A DNA stretch of 64,000 nt from Actinomycetales bacterium SN12 (GCA_002837415.1 PJCV01000005.1:62001-126000); one strand, 5' to 3'. Numbered from the stretch's first letter, positions 15,804 to 25,895 are shown. Notes: a model not told the origin generated them from the letters alone. Program-made: numbers and translations.

Positions 15804-18800
15804 TGCAGCTGCACCGCCTCGAGATCGAGGGGTTCGGGCCGTTCCGCGAGCGCCAGAGCATCGACTTCGATGCCTTCGCCGACGACGGCATCTTCCTCAT
15901 CGCCGGACGCACGGGCGCGGGCAAATCGAGCATCCTCGACGCCGTGTGCTTCGGCCTGTACGGCGGAGTGCCCCGCTACGAGAAGGGCGGCGAGAAGCGG
16001 CTGCGCAGCGATCACTGCGAACCCGACGACATCACCGAGGTCGTGGTGGAGTTCAGCACGGTCGCGGGCCGGTATCGCGTGACGCGCTCGCCGGAGTACC
16101 AGCGTCCGGCCAAGCGCGGCGGCGGGCTCACCAAGCAGGCGGCCGCCGTCTCGCTGGAAGAGCTCACCGACGCCGGCTGGGTGGGGATCGCGGCTCGCGC
16201 CGTCGACGTCGCGAACGAGCTGAACGAGATCCTGCAGCTCACCCAGGAGCAGTTCCTGCAGGTCATCCTGCTCGCGCAGAACCGGTTCGCCGACTTCCTC
16301 CTCGCCGACAGCCGCGAGCGTCAGGCGCTGCTGCGCCGCCTGTTCGGCACCGAGCGGTTCGCCGACTATCAGGCCCGGTTCGACGAGCGCCGCCGCGAGG
16401 CCGAGAACGCACTGGGCGGCAGCAGGGCGACGGTCGACGCGCGACTCGACGAGGCCGAGCGGATCGTCGGCGACGCCGAGCTGTGGGGCGACGACGCGGA
16501 CGCCCTTCCGGATACGACGGATGCCAGGATCGAGCGTCTTCGTCGTGCGATCGCCCGCGCCGACTACCGGGTCGAGCAGCTCGGCACCGAGCGCGCGGCC
16601 GCCGAGAAGGCGCTCGCATCGGCCGACGCAGCGCTCACCGCGCTCACCGAGCAGCGCCGGGCGCAGTCCGACCGCGACCGCGCGCGCTCGGCGCTGGCGG
16701 CGCTGGAGGCCCAGACGGATGAGATCGCGGATGCCACCACGCGGCGTGATCGCGCCCGCGCGGCCGACGCGCTGCGCACCCTCATCACCGCCTCGGCACG
16801 GGCATCCGCCGCTCGAACCGCCGCAGCGCAGGCCGAGGAGAGCGCGGTCACCGCTGCTGCCGGCCTCATTCATGCGGATGCGCCGCGGCCGGGCACGGAG
16901 CCCGACCGCACGCGAGCGGCCGCGTATCGCGAGCTCACGACCGAGCGCACACGCGAGTGCGGCGCGTGGGATCAGGCAGCCGAGCTCGAGGCCGGCGCAG
17001 CGCGCCGCGCGGCCGAACTGAAAGCGGCGCAGGTGGCGGTGAGCACCGCATCGGACGCTCTCAGCGCTCTCGACGCCGAGCGCGCGACGCTCCCCGCCCA
17101 GATCGCCGAACTGACCGCCGAGCGTGACCTGGCCCGCCGCGATGGCGATCGCCTCGACAACGTCACGCAGAGTGTCGCGCTTGCCGAGAAGCAGCACGCG
17201 GGCGCCCTGGATGCCGAGCGCCTGAGCTCGGCGGTCGCTGCGGCGGCGTCCGCCGAGTCCGACGCCTCCGATGCGCACACGCGTGCGCAGGCCGAGCTCG
17301 CGCTCCTGCGACGGCGCCGCCTGGACGGATACGCCGGCGAACTCGCGACGGCGCTCGTCGAGGGTGAGCCCTGCGCCGTGTGCGGTTCCACCGCGCATCC
17401 GGCCCCCGCCGCGCACGCCGATCCGGTGTCGGCCGACGACATCGAGGCCGCCGAGATCGCACGCGATGCCGCTGCAGCGGTCGAACGCGCGGCTTCGCGG
17501 ACCCTCGCTGAGCGCACCGCCGAGCTCGCCGCCGCTGTCGAGCGCTCCGGCGGACTCAGCGTCGCCGACGCGAGCGGCCAGCTCACGCAGGCCATCGCCG
17601 CCCGCGAGGCGGCCGAAGCCGCCGTCTCTCGCGCACGGCAGCTGAGCGTCCGCGTCGAGGAGCTCCAGCGCGGCCTCGCCGACCTCGAGCAGCGCCGCGC
17701 AGCGGCATCGGACGCCCTCGCCGGCTCCCGCACGGAGCTGTCCCTCATCGAGCAGCGCATCACCGACGCAGATGCCGCCATCGCACGGGCCCGGGGCGAG
17801 CACGACACGGTCGCCGCTCGGCTCGCCGAGGCACGTGAGCAGATCGCGCTCGCCACCGCTGCGGCCGAGGCGATCGAGACGCACGCCGACGCCGCCGGGC
17901 GAGAGCGTGGCGCGAGCGCCGAGCTCCACGAGGCTCTCGACGCCTCCGTCTTCGACGCGGTCACGGAGGCCGAGCACGCCATGCTCAGCGCGGCAGAGCT
18001 GGCGGCTCTCGACGAACGCATCACGGCCTACGCGGTCGACGTGAAGAAAGAGCGCGCGCTGCTGCTCGACCTCGAGATGCGGATGCTGCCGGAGGAGCCG
18101 ATCGACCTCGCGCCCGCCGAGCAGGCCGCGCAGCACGCTCGGGATGCCTGGCAGGGCGCGGTCGACGCGGACAGCCATGCGCGCAGCGTGCAGAAGGGGC
18201 TCACGGCGACCGTCGACTCCGCCGCGCGTGCCCATGAGGCATCGGCGGAACAGGCCGCCGAGTTCGAGGTGCTGCGGGGTCTCGCCGACGCGCTCGCCGG
18301 CCGATCGGGGAACACGCACAAGATGAACCTCGAGACGTTCGTGCTCGCCGCTGAACTCGAAGAGATCGTCTCCGCCGCCAACCTGCGGCTGCACGACATG
18401 TCCGACGGCCGCTATCAGCTGCGCCACTCCGACGCGCTCGCAGCGCGCGGCGCGGCATCCGGCCTTGGCATCGTTGTGTTCGACGCCTTCACCGGACAGA
18501 CGAGACCCGCCAAATCGCTCTCCGGCGGCGAGACGTTCCTATCGTCGCTCGCGCTGGCGCTGGGACTGGCCGAGGTCGTCACGGCGCGCGCCGGGGGCAT
18601 CCGGCTCGACACGCTCTTCATCGACGAGGGGTTCGGGTCACTCGACGCCGACACGCTCGAGACGGCGATGCGCACCCTCGACGAGCTGCGCCAGGGCGGG
18701 CGCACGGTCGGCGTGATCAGCCACGTCGAGGCGATGCAGGAGCAGATCCCGGCTCAGCTGAGCGTCCGCACGGTTCCCGACGGGCACAGCGTCATCGACG

Positions 18801-18820
18801 CACCGCGGCGCGCCGGCTGA
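15803..18820 (+). CDS. sbcC: SbcCD nuclease subunit C (Rad50-like SMC ATPase)
   Basis: ATPase of 1005 residues. Walker A GRTGAGKSS is at residues 35-43, and LTQEQFLQVILLAQNRFADFL (about 140) is the Rad50 Q-loop region. Two very long Ala/Arg/Glu-rich coiled coils flank the zinc hook CAVC at residues 524-527. The C-terminal lobe carries LSGGETFLSSLALALGLAE and Walker B LFIDEGFGSLD. It tethers DNA ends and gates SbcD. Length and architecture are complete for the family. Confidence 0.96.
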   Translation: MQLHRLEIEGFGPFRERQSIDFDAFADDGIFLIAGRTGAGKSSILDAVCFGLYGGVPRYEKGGEKRLRSDHCEPDDITEVVVEFSTVAGRYRVTRSPEYQRPAKRGGGLTKQAAAVSLEELTDAGWVGIAARAVDVANELNEILQLTQEQFLQVILLAQNRFADFLLADSRERQALLRRLFGTERFADYQARFDERRREAENALGGSRATVDARLDEAERIVGDAELWGDDADALPDTTDARIERLRRAIARADYRVEQLGTERAAAEKALASADAALTALTEQRRAQSDRDRARSALAALEAQTDEIADATTRRDRARAADALRTLITASARASAARTAAAQAEESAVTAAAGLIHADAPRPGTEPDRTRAAAYRELTTERTRECGAWDQAAELEAGAARRAAELKAAQVAVSTASDALSALDAERATLPAQIAELTAERDLARRDGDRLDNVTQSVALAEKQHAGALDAERLSSAVAAAASAESDASDAHTRAQAELALLRRRRLDGYAGELATALVEGEPCAVCGSTAHPAPAAHADPVSADDIEAAEIARDAAAAVERAASRTLAERTAELAAAVERSGGLSVADASGQLTQAIAAREAAEAAVSRARQLSVRVEELQRGLADLEQRRAAASDALAGSRTELSLIEQRITDADAAIARARGEHDTVAARLAEAREQIALATAAAEAIETHADAAGRERGASAELHEALDASVFDAVTEAEHAMLSAAELAALDERITAYAVDVKKERALLLDLEMRMLPEEPIDLAPAEQAAQHARDAWQGAVDADSHARSVQKGLTATVDSAARAHEASAEQAAEFEVLRGLADALAGRSGNTHKMNLETFVLAAELEEIVSAANLRLHDMSDGRYQLRHSDALAARGAASGLGIVVFDAFTGQTRPAKSLSGGETFLSSLALALGLAEVVTARAGGIRLDTLFIDEGFGSLDADTLETAMRTLDELRQGGRTVGVISHVEAMQEQIPAQLSVRTVPDGHSVIDAPRRAG

Positions 18821-18857
18821 GGCGCGCCCAGGCGCGCGGGCTGAGGCGCGCGGGCTG
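18813..18857. repeat. Short GC tandem repeat / stem-loop after sbcC
   Basis: GGCTGAGGCGCGC-like units repeat across the sbcC stop codon, and GCGCGCC-CA-GGCGCGC forms a 7-bp stem. It fills the 38-bp convergent gap to the nucleosidase gene and may terminate sbcDC transcription. Confidence 0.5.
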
Positions 18858-18858
18858 A

Positions 18859-19416
18859 TCAGAGCGGGTATTCGCTGCGCATGTGCTCCCAGAGCTGAGC
18901 GCTGCACGCGGCGACGACGTCATCCCACACCTGCGTCGCACCGTCCTGAGCGCGGTCCGAGACCACGCGCATCACCCGGATCGGCACGTCGAACTTCTGC
19001 GCCACCCAGATGAACGAGAACGTCTCCATGTCGACCAGCACGCCGCCGAGACCGCGGATCCGCGCGACCGCGTCCGCGTCGTCGACGAAGATGTCGCCCG
19101 TGGCGATGGTGACTCCGTCGCGGCCGGTCTCCACGCGCGCAGGCAGCGACACGTGCTGCCCGATGATGCCGTCCAGGTCCTGCACATCGTGCTGGATCGC
19201 CGCGCTCACGTCGTAGATCCCCGACTCGACCGAGTCGTCCACGGCGCCGGCGGTGCCGACCACGACGATCTCGTCATATCGCTTGGCATCGAGCGCGCGC
19301 GTCAGCCCATACGCCGCCATGAGCTTCCCCGGACCCGTCACCAGCCGGTCGAAGCCGGGAAGCTCGGCGGGGAAGGCCTGAAGTTCGGATGCCAGGGCGG
19401 CGACGAGAAGTCTCAC
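18859..19416 (-). CDS. Nucleosidase of the PNP/UDP (MTA/SAH nucleosidase-like) family
   Basis: Protein of 185 residues resembling 5'-methylthioadenosine/S-adenosylhomocysteine nucleosidase. Visible motifs are the N-terminal [11 protein letters not shown], the glycine turn [28 protein letters not shown] with the MExxxxA purine/ribose contact, and [11 protein letters not shown] with the catalytic SD pair. It is shorter than the ~230-residue enteric enzyme, with loops missing, as in several actinobacterial 'nucleosidase' proteins. Substrate is not certain. It is convergent with sbcC and divergent from nadE. Confidence 0.82.
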   Translation of the reverse strand: MRLLVAALASELQAFPAELPGFDRLVTGPGKLMAAYGLTRALDAKRYDEIVVVGTAGAVDDSVESGIYDVSAAIQHDVQDLDGIIGQHVSLPARVETGRDGVTIATGDIFVDDADAVARIRGLGGVLVDMETFSFIWVAQKFDVPIRVMRVVSDRAQDGATQVWDDVVAACSAQLWEHMRSEYPL

Positions 19417-19465
19417 GCCCCCATCCTCTCAGCTGGGGGAGACTGGTACCGACGAAGGAGGCCCC

Positions 19466-20284
19466 ATGACCATGCAGCAGCAGATCATCGAAGACCTGGG
19501 TGTGAAGCCCGAGATCGACCCCGCGGCCGAGAACGAGACGAGGATCGGATTCCTCGTCGACTACCTGCGCACCACCGGAGCGAAGGGGTACGTGCTCGGC
19601 ATCTCCGGCGGTCAGGACTCGACCCTCGCCGGTCGCCTCGCGCAGCTCGCGGTCGAGCGCGTGCGAGCAGACGGGGGAGATGCGACGTTCCTCGCAGTGC
19701 GTCTGCCGTTCCGCGTGCAGGCGGATGCCGCCGACGCGGAGGCCGCGATCGACTTCGTCGGGGCCGATCGCTCGGTGACCGTCAACATCCAGAACGGTGT
19801 CGACGGTCTCGAACGCGACCTCGAGGAGGGGCTCGGCGACAGCATCAGCGACTTCAACCGCGGGAACATCAAGGCGCGGCTGCGCATGGTGGTGCAGTAC
19901 GCGCTCGGCGGCCACGACGGGCTGCTCGTCCTCGGCACCGACCATGCCGCCGAGGCGGTGACCGGCTTCTACACGAAGTTCGGCGATGGAGCCGCCGATG
20001 TCGTCCCGCTCGAGGGGCTCAACAAGCGTCAGGGGCGGGCGATGCTCAAGCAGCTGGGCTCTCCCGAGCACCTCTACACGAAGGTGCCCACCGCCGACCT
20101 GCTCGACGGCATGCCGGGCCGCTCCGACGAGGACGAGCTCGGCCTCACCTATGAGCAGATCGACGACTACCTCGAGGGCAGGGAGGTCGAGCCGGCCGCC
20201 GCCGCGATCATCGAGCAGAAGTACCGGGCATCCCGGCACAAGCGGCACCTTCCCGTCGCCCCCTCCGACGGATGGTGGCGCTGA
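19466..20284 (+). CDS. nadE: NH3-dependent NAD+ synthetase
   Basis: Enzyme of 272 residues making NAD+ from deamido-NAD, ATP and ammonia. The ATP-pyrophosphatase P-loop is SGGQDST (residues 47-53), [13 protein letters not shown] is the NAD-site motif, and [19 protein letters not shown] holds the second conserved block. KVPTADLLD follows. There is no N-terminal glutaminase domain, so ammonia comes from elsewhere. A strong Shine-Dalgarno AAGGAGGCCCC precedes the ATG. Confidence 0.96.
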   Translation: MTMQQQIIEDLGVKPEIDPAAENETRIGFLVDYLRTTGAKGYVLGISGGQDSTLAGRLAQLAVERVRADGGDATFLAVRLPFRVQADAADAEAAIDFVGADRSVTVNIQNGVDGLERDLEEGLGDSISDFNRGNIKARLRMVVQYALGGHDGLLVLGTDHAAEAVTGFYTKFGDGAADVVPLEGLNKRQGRAMLKQLGSPEHLYTKVPTADLLDGMPGRSDEDELGLTYEQIDDYLEGREVEPAAAAIIEQKYRASRHKRHLPVAPSDGWWR

Positions 20285-20364
20285 GAACCCGCCTCGAGCA
20301 CCGGTGCCCCGGTGATGTCCGAGCCTGCGGATAGTGTCGAAGGCAGGCAAGGGAGAGGGGCATC

Positions 20365-23300
20365 GTGCGGGTCATCGCAGCGGAGAATCGGGTCGTCTGG
20401 AGCGCCAGCGACCTGAAGCTGGCGGCGGAGTGCGAGTTCGCCTGGGCGCGCGCACTCGACGCGAAGCTCGGTCGTGTTCCCGCGGTGGAGGAGCCGGAGG
20501 ATGCCACGCTCGAGCGTGCCGCGCGGCTCGGTGATCGCCACGAGGAGAAGGTGCTCGAGCGGTACCTCAGCGAGCTGGGCGAGTCGGTCGACGGCGGCCC
20601 GGGCGTGGTGGTGCTGCCGAAGGTGTCGTCTGCGGATGCCGGTGAGCTGGCCGCCACGGTCGACGCGACCGAGCGCGCCCTGCGCTCAAATGCCTCGCTG
20701 GTCTTCCAGGCGGCCTTCTCGACTCCGGAGTTCGTCGGCTTCGCGGACTTCATCGCTCGCGACGAACCGCTGCCCGGGGAAAGTGTCGGGCGCTGGCGGG
20801 TGCAGGACTCGAAGCTCGCTCGCACGGCACGCGCGACCGCGCTCATGCAGCTCGGCGCATACGTCGATCAGCTGGACCGGCTCGGCATCCCGCGCTCGGA
20901 CGAGGTCGACCTGATCCTCGGCGACGGAACGACGAGCACCCACCGCGTCGACGACCTGCTTCCCCTGTTCCACGTGCGTCGTGCTCGCCTGCGCAGGCTG
21001 ATCACCGACCGGCGGGTGGGCGACGGCTCGGCGGGCGAGCCGCTGGCATGGGGCGACGACCGCGGCGACCTGCAGATCACGGCATGCGGGCGCTGCGCGA
21101 CGTGCGACGAGCAGGTGACCGCGCACCGCGACCTGCTGATGGTCGCCCGCATGCGCCCAGTGCAGCGACAGCGACTGCGCACCGCGGGCATCCACTCCAT
21201 CGACGATCTCGCCGTTGCCGCCGATGCCCCTGACGGCATGAATGCCGATACCTTCACCGCGCTGCGCGCACAGGCCAGGCTGCAGGCAGGAGGGCCGTCG
21301 GAACCCGGTGCGGTGCCGCCCTTCGAGCTCGTCTCACCGAACGCGATCGGCCTCATGCCACGTCCCAGCAGGGGGGATCTGTTCTTCGACTTCGAGGGCG
21401 ATCCGCTCTACACCGAGCCCGTAACGCCTGGGGAGAGCCCGCGGTGGGGCATCGACTACCTCTTCGGGTGGACTGATAACGCCGAGCAGTACTCGGCGCT
21501 GTGGGCGCACACGTTCGCCGACGAGAAGACGGCGCTGCTCGACTTCCTCGAGTTCGTGAAGCTGCGTCGGCGGACGCATCCCGACATGCACATCTACCAC
21601 TACGCCCCGTACGAGACCTCGCACCTCTCGGCGATGGCGGCACGGCACGGAGCGGGGGAGGCCGACGTCGACCGCCTGCTGCGCGAGGGCGTCTTCGTCG
21701 ACCTGTATCCGATCGTGCTGCGCTCGGTGCGCATCGGATCGCGCTCGTACTCGATCAAGAAGCTCGAGCCGCTCTACATGGGCGACGAGGTGCGCACGAG
21801 CGACGTGCAGAAGGGTGACGACTCGATCGTCCAGTACGTGCAGGCGCGCGAGCTGCGCGCATCTGGTCGGGATGCCGGGGCGCAGGCGATCCTCGACGAC
21901 CTCGCCGACTACAACCGCTACGACTGCGTGTCCACGAGGCGGCTGCGGGACTGGCTGATCGGGCTGGCGAGAGGAGCTGGAGTGGTTCCCGCTCCGCCGG
22001 ACGACCCCGAGACCCGTGCCTACGAGCCGTCGCCGCTGTCGCTCGCGCTGCAGACCGAGGCGAGTCGTGCCGGCGACGAGACGAGTGCTACGTCGTACCG
22101 GGTCGCCGCGGCGGCGATCGACTACCACCCCCGTGAGGCGAAGAGCTTCTGGCAGGGGCACTTCCAGCGGCTGCGCGAACCGGTGTCGATCTGGGAGTCG
22201 ACCAGAGACGTGCTGCGCGTCGACCCGACCGCGAGCCACGTCGACGCCGACTGGGCAGTCGACGAGGGCCGCCGCGCCCAGACGCGCCTCGTGCGACTGC
22301 GTGGCGAGGTCGCGCCGGGCAGCACCCTGAACGTCGGCGGCCGCCCGTTCGCGCTCTACGCGGTGCCGACGCCGTTCGACGCTCCCGCGCCCTCGCGCGT
22401 CATCCATGTGCCGCACGAGGTCGAGATCGTCGAGGTGCTCGACGACGGCTATGTGGTGCGCGAGCGCACAGTGCAGGGCCAGGTGTGGGACGAAGTGCCC
22501 GTCGCCCTCGCGCCTGCGGCTCCGCCGAAGGTCCAATCCCAGCAGGGTGCCATCGAGGAGTGGGCGGCATCGCTGCATCGCGCGGCGCCGGTGTTCCCCA
22601 GCGACGCCGCCACCGACATCTTGCGCCGCATCCCGCCGCGCACTGTCTCCGGCGCCCCGCTGCCGCCGACCGGGGACGGTCACGACACGGTCGACGCGAT
22701 CGTTCGCGGAGTGCTCGACCTCGATGACAGCTACCTGGCCGTGCAGGGTCCTCCGGGAACCGGCAAGACCTACACCGGCTCGCAGGTCATCGCGCGCCTC
22801 GTGCGCGATCACGGCTACCGCATCGGCGTGGTCGCGCAGTCGCACGCGATCGTCGAGAACCTCCTCGAGCGCGTCGTCGCCGACGGGGTTCCGGCGGCGC
22901 AGGTCGCGAAGGCGCCGAAGGACCCGGATGCCTCGGAGCCGGCGTTCACGGTGATACGCAAGGACGGCATGGCGGCCTTCCTCGCCGAGCACGCGCACCA
23001 CGGCGCGGTCGTCGGCGGCACGGCGTGGGACTTCAGCAACACGAGGCGGGTCGACCGGAAGGGTCTTGATCTGCTGGTGATCGACGAGGCCGGCCAGTTC
23101 TCACTCGCATCCACCATCGCCGTCGCAGCCGGCGCCAAGCGGCTGCTGCTGCTCGGCGACCCGCAGCAGCTGCCGCAGGTCAGCCAGGGCACGCACCCCG
23201 AGCCGGTCGACACGTCCGCGCTGGGCTGGGTGATGGACGGGTCCTCGGTCATCGATCCGCGATACGGCTACTTCCTCGCCGAGTCATGGCGCATGCATCC

Positions 23301-23886
23301 CGCCGTCGCCGCGCCCGTCTCCCGCCTGTCGTACGCGAGCAAGCTGGCATCCGCTGCCGGAGCCGAAGGCCGCGTCGTCGACGGCGTCGAGCCTGGGCTG
23401 CACATCGTGCCCGTGCGCCATCGCGGCAACGCCACGCAGTCGGTGGAGGAGGTTGCCGAGGTGGTGCGCATCGTGCGTGATCTCATCGGCCGCACCTACG
23501 TCGACGGCATGTGCGACGACCCGCCCCGTCCGCTCGAGCAGCGCGACCTCATCGTCGTCGCTCCGTACAACGCGCAGAAGCAGCTCATCCACGACGAGCT
23601 GTCTGCGGCGGGGTATGACGGCGTCGCGGTCGGCACGGTCGACAACTTCCAGGGGAAGGAGGCGGTCGTCTCGATCACGTCGCTTGCGGCCTCCAGCGGC
23701 CGCGACGCTCCGCGCGGGCCGGAATTCCTTCTGCTGCAGAACCGTCTCAATGTCGCGATCTCCCGGGCGAAGAGCGTCGCATACCTCGTGCATTCGCCTG
23801 CTCTGCTGGACGACCTGCCGTGGACGCCTGAGGGCGTGGCGCGGCTGAGTGCCTTCGCGCACCTGGTGGGTGCGGATCGCGAGTGA
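20365..23886 (+). CDS. TM0106-family RecB-like nuclease fused to an SF1 (UPF1-like) helicase
   Basis: Large protein of 1173 residues from a GTG start. The first ~250 residues hold a RecB/Cas4-like PD-(D/E)xK nuclease core (VQDSKLARTARATALMQLGAY, with four conserved-looking Cys around CGRCATC near 238). Residues about 335-545 are a DEDD RNase-H-like exonuclease (GDLFFDFEGDP ... YNRYDCVSTRRL). The rest is a Superfamily-1 helicase: Walker A GPPGTGKT at 795-802, Walker B IDEAG near 907, LLGDPQQLPQV, VGTVDNFQGKEAVV and NRLNVAISRAKS. It probably processes DNA or RNA in repair or defence. The cellular role of this family is not established. Confidence 0.88.
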   Translation: MRVIAAENRVVWSASDLKLAAECEFAWARALDAKLGRVPAVEEPEDATLERAARLGDRHEEKVLERYLSELGESVDGGPGVVVLPKVSSADAGELAATVDATERALRSNASLVFQAAFSTPEFVGFADFIARDEPLPGESVGRWRVQDSKLARTARATALMQLGAYVDQLDRLGIPRSDEVDLILGDGTTSTHRVDDLLPLFHVRRARLRRLITDRRVGDGSAGEPLAWGDDRGDLQITACGRCATCDEQVTAHRDLLMVARMRPVQRQRLRTAGIHSIDDLAVAADAPDGMNADTFTALRAQARLQAGGPSEPGAVPPFELVSPNAIGLMPRPSRGDLFFDFEGDPLYTEPVTPGESPRWGIDYLFGWTDNAEQYSALWAHTFADEKTALLDFLEFVKLRRRTHPDMHIYHYAPYETSHLSAMAARHGAGEADVDRLLREGVFVDLYPIVLRSVRIGSRSYSIKKLEPLYMGDEVRTSDVQKGDDSIVQYVQARELRASGRDAGAQAILDDLADYNRYDCVSTRRLRDWLIGLARGAGVVPAPPDDPETRAYEPSPLSLALQTEASRAGDETSATSYRVAAAAIDYHPREAKSFWQGHFQRLREPVSIWESTRDVLRVDPTASHVDADWAVDEGRRAQTRLVRLRGEVAPGSTLNVGGRPFALYAVPTPFDAPAPSRVIHVPHEVEIVEVLDDGYVVRERTVQGQVWDEVPVALAPAAPPKVQSQQGAIEEWAASLHRAAPVFPSDAATDILRRIPPRTVSGAPLPPTGDGHDTVDAIVRGVLDLDDSYLAVQGPPGTGKTYTGSQVIARLVRDHGYRIGVVAQSHAIVENLLERVVADGVPAAQVAKAPKDPDASEPAFTVIRKDGMAAFLAEHAHHGAVVGGTAWDFSNTRRVDRKGLDLLVIDEAGQFSLASTIAVAAGAKRLLLLGDPQQLPQVSQGTHPEPVDTSALGWVMDGSSVIDPRYGYFLAESWRMHPAVAAPVSRLSYASKLASAAGAEGRVVDGVEPGLHIVPVRHRGNATQSVEEVAEVVRIVRDLIGRTYVDGMCDDPPRPLEQRDLIVVAPYNAQKQLIHDELSAAGYDGVAVGTVDNFQGKEAVVSITSLAASSGRDAPRGPEFLLLQNRLNVAISRAKSVAYLVHSPALLDDLPWTPEGVARLSAFAHLVGADRE

Positions 23887-23987
23887 GCCGAGGTCGCCCC
23901 TCGCTCAGATCGCGAGGGACGGCAGGCGGCGTGTCACCGGTGTGGCCCGGGAGCGGATGCCCGGGGCGCGGTCGCCGCGTGACGTGA

Positions 23988-24206
23988 TCACATCGAGACG
24001 TCGTTCTCGATGTCCTCCGCGAGATCGTCGATCGCCTCGGGTCGCAGTCGAACGCCGGCCTCGTCGAAGCGCTCTTCCAGGACGTTGCTGACATCGTCGT
24101 CGACCTGACCATGCCGGATCTGGTCGCGAACCTCCTCGACGACCTGCTCCACAGCCTCGGTGTCGTCGTCCGTTGGTGCCATGTTGTGCTCATCATCGCG
24201 TGTCAT
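23988..24206 (-). CDS. Small acidic protein of unknown function
   Basis: Short reading frame of 72 residues from the ATG at 24206, or 64 from the ATG at 24182, which has a slightly better upstream GATGAG. The product is rich in Asp/Glu (DDDTEAVEQVVEEVRDQI ... DLAEDIENDVSM) and predicted helical, with no Cys and no membrane span. Third positions are strongly G/C, as expected for a real gene here. It resembles uncharacterised small acidic proteins of Microbacteriaceae, and I cannot name a family. It is divergent from the GNAT gene. Confidence 0.55.
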   Translation of the reverse strand: MTRDDEHNMAPTDDDTEAVEQVVEEVRDQIRHGQVDDDVSNVLEERFDEAGVRLRPEAIDDLAEDIENDVSM

Positions 24207-24334
24207 GTCGTGATGATCGGATGCGACGCCCGCCAGCACCAACCCCCTTGACGCCTGCCGTCGCCGGCGACCACCCACGGCGTGCGGTCACCGTGACGGC
24301 GGCATCCGGCTTACCATGATGTTAGTTTTCCCGC

Positions 24335-25105
24335 ATGCACACCCTCGACGACATCATGCGGGCTTCAGCAGCCTGGGTCTGGTTCCCGCGCGGCAGCGAT
24401 CAGGAGAAGACCGAGCTGCAGCTGGTGCGCCATCCGGCGCGCTTCGGGGGCGGGGTCAAAGCGTCGCAGGTCGATTCGACGAAGGACGCGGCAGAGGTGC
24501 TCGACCATGCGATCGAGCGCACCCGCGCTTGGGGTGAGAGCGAGCTCACCTTCTGGACCAGCGCGTCCGACAGTCCCGATCTCGAGCAGGAGCTGCGGCG
24601 TCGCGGCGCCCTGCACGTCGACACGGTCGCCGTGCTCGCTCGCCCGATCGACGGGCCCAGAATCGATGTGCCCGAGCAGATCACGACCGAGGTCGTCCGC
24701 ACGGTCGACCAGTTCCGCGAGATCGACCGAATCAACGTCGCGGCGTGGGAGCACCAGGGTCCGCTCAGCGAGCAGGGACTGCGCGACGAACTAAACGAGA
24801 ACGCCGAGTCCCTGGCATCCCGAACCGGTGGTCGTGCCCTCGCCCGCCTCGACGGAGTGGCGGTCAGCACCGGCGGCTGCACGATCGCCGACGGCTTCGT
24901 TCGCCTCTGGGGCGCCGCCACTCTTCCCGAGTCGCGAGGCCGCGGCGCGTACAGGGCGGTGCTGGCGGAACGGCTGCGGCTGGGCGCCGAGATGGGTGCG
25001 ACGACCGCGCTGGTCAAGGGCCGCACAGCGACGTCGGCGCCGATCCTCACCCGCGCGGGTTTCGAGCGCCTCGGTTACGAGCGCGGGTACGTGCTCAGCG
25101 TCTGA
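24335..25105 (+). CDS. GNAT-family N-acetyltransferase
   Basis: Protein of 256 residues. The C-terminal half is a GNAT domain with RLWGAATLPESRGRGAYRAVL near residue 190-210, where RGRGAY is the acetyl-CoA loop, and ends with TRAGFERLGYERGYVL, the usual closing strands. The N-terminal half is a second, degenerate lobe. Substrate is unknown. GATGTTAGTTTTCCCGC directly precedes the ATG without a clear ribosome site, which suggests a short or leaderless transcript. Confidence 0.82.
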   Translation: MHTLDDIMRASAAWVWFPRGSDQEKTELQLVRHPARFGGGVKASQVDSTKDAAEVLDHAIERTRAWGESELTFWTSASDSPDLEQELRRRGALHVDTVAVLARPIDGPRIDVPEQITTEVVRTVDQFREIDRINVAAWEHQGPLSEQGLRDELNENAESLASRTGGRALARLDGVAVSTGGCTIADGFVRLWGAATLPESRGRGAYRAVLAERLRLGAEMGATTALVKGRTATSAPILTRAGFERLGYERGYVLSV

Positions 25106-25107
25106 GC

Positions 25108-25194
25108 ACGAGAAACCACGTTCCGCACGAGAAACCACGTTCCGCATGAGAAACGCGCGCTCGGCTGGTTTCTCATGCTGAATGTGGTTTCTCA
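25108..25194. repeat. Palindromic element, family A (GAGAAACCAC), copy 2
   Basis: Three direct copies of the motif (CACGAGAAACCACGTTCCG twice, then ATGAGAAACG) are followed by two inverted copies (CTGGTTTCTCA, GTGGTTTCTCA). It starts 3 bp after the GNAT stop and lies between convergent genes. Sequence and layout match 12008-12082. Confidence 0.78.
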
Positions 25195-25253
25195 GCGGGG
25201 TGCGCGAGCGCGGCCGAGGGCGACCGAGGCGCGGACGGAGGCCCCGGACGGGC

Positions 25254-25886
25254 TCAGACCGTGCCGTACAGGCGGTCGCCGGCGTCGCCGAGTCCGGGCA
25301 CGATGTAGCCCTTCTCGTTCAGACGCTCGTCCAGAGCACCGAGCACGAGGGTCACGTCCGCGTCACCGACCATCCTCTCGATCGCCGCGACGCCCTCGGG
25401 GGTGCCGAGCAGGCAGATCGCCGTGACGTTCTTCGCACCGCGGTCGAAGAGGAACTGGATCGCCGCCGCCAGCGAGCCGCCGGTGGCGAGCATCGGGTCG
25501 ATGGCGAAGCACTGGCGGTCGCTGAGGTCATCAGGCAGCCGCTCGGCGTAGGTGGTGGGCTCGAAGGTCTCCTCGTCGCGCACCATGCCGAGGAATCCGA
25601 CCTCGGCGGTGGGGATCAGCTTGACCAGGCCCTCGAGCATCCCGAGACCGGCGCGCAGGATCGGGACGACGATCGGGCGCGGCTCAGCGATCTTCACGCC
25701 GGTCGTCGTGGTCACCGGCGTCTTCACCTCGATCGGCTCGACCTTGACGTCGCGGGTGGCCTCGTAGGCGAGCAGCGTCACCAGCTCCTCGGTCAGCTGA
25801 CGGAAGACCGGCGACGATGTCCTCTCATCCCGCAGCACCGTGAGCTTGTGAGTGATGAGCGGGTGATCGGCCACATGAACGCGCAT
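25254..25886 (-). CDS. upp: Uracil phosphoribosyltransferase
   Basis: Pyrimidine salvage enzyme (uracil + PRPP to UMP), 210 residues, full length. The PRPP-binding loop IDPMLATGG is at residues 129-137, [14 protein letters not shown] near 73-86, and the uracil-site ending [14 protein letters not shown] is intact. The small membrane ORF at 25896-26045 lies 9 bp upstream on the same strand. The family A element separates upp from the convergent GNAT gene. Confidence 0.96.
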   Translation of the reverse strand: MRVHVADHPLITHKLTVLRDERTSSPVFRQLTEELVTLLAYEATRDVKVEPIEVKTPVTTTTGVKIAEPRPIVVPILRAGLGMLEGLVKLIPTAEVGFLGMVRDEETFEPTTYAERLPDDLSDRQCFAIDPMLATGGSLAAAIQFLFDRGAKNVTAICLLGTPEGVAAIERMVGDADVTLVLGALDERLNEKGYIVPGLGDAGDRLYGTV

Positions 25887-25895
25887 GGGTACAGA

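Noticed and set aside
15536-18427. Long minus-strand reading frame opposite sbcC
   Set aside because: It is an antisense shadow of a well-supported gene. High GC content makes long open frames on the opposite strand common, and its protein is Arg/Gly-rich without recognisable domains.
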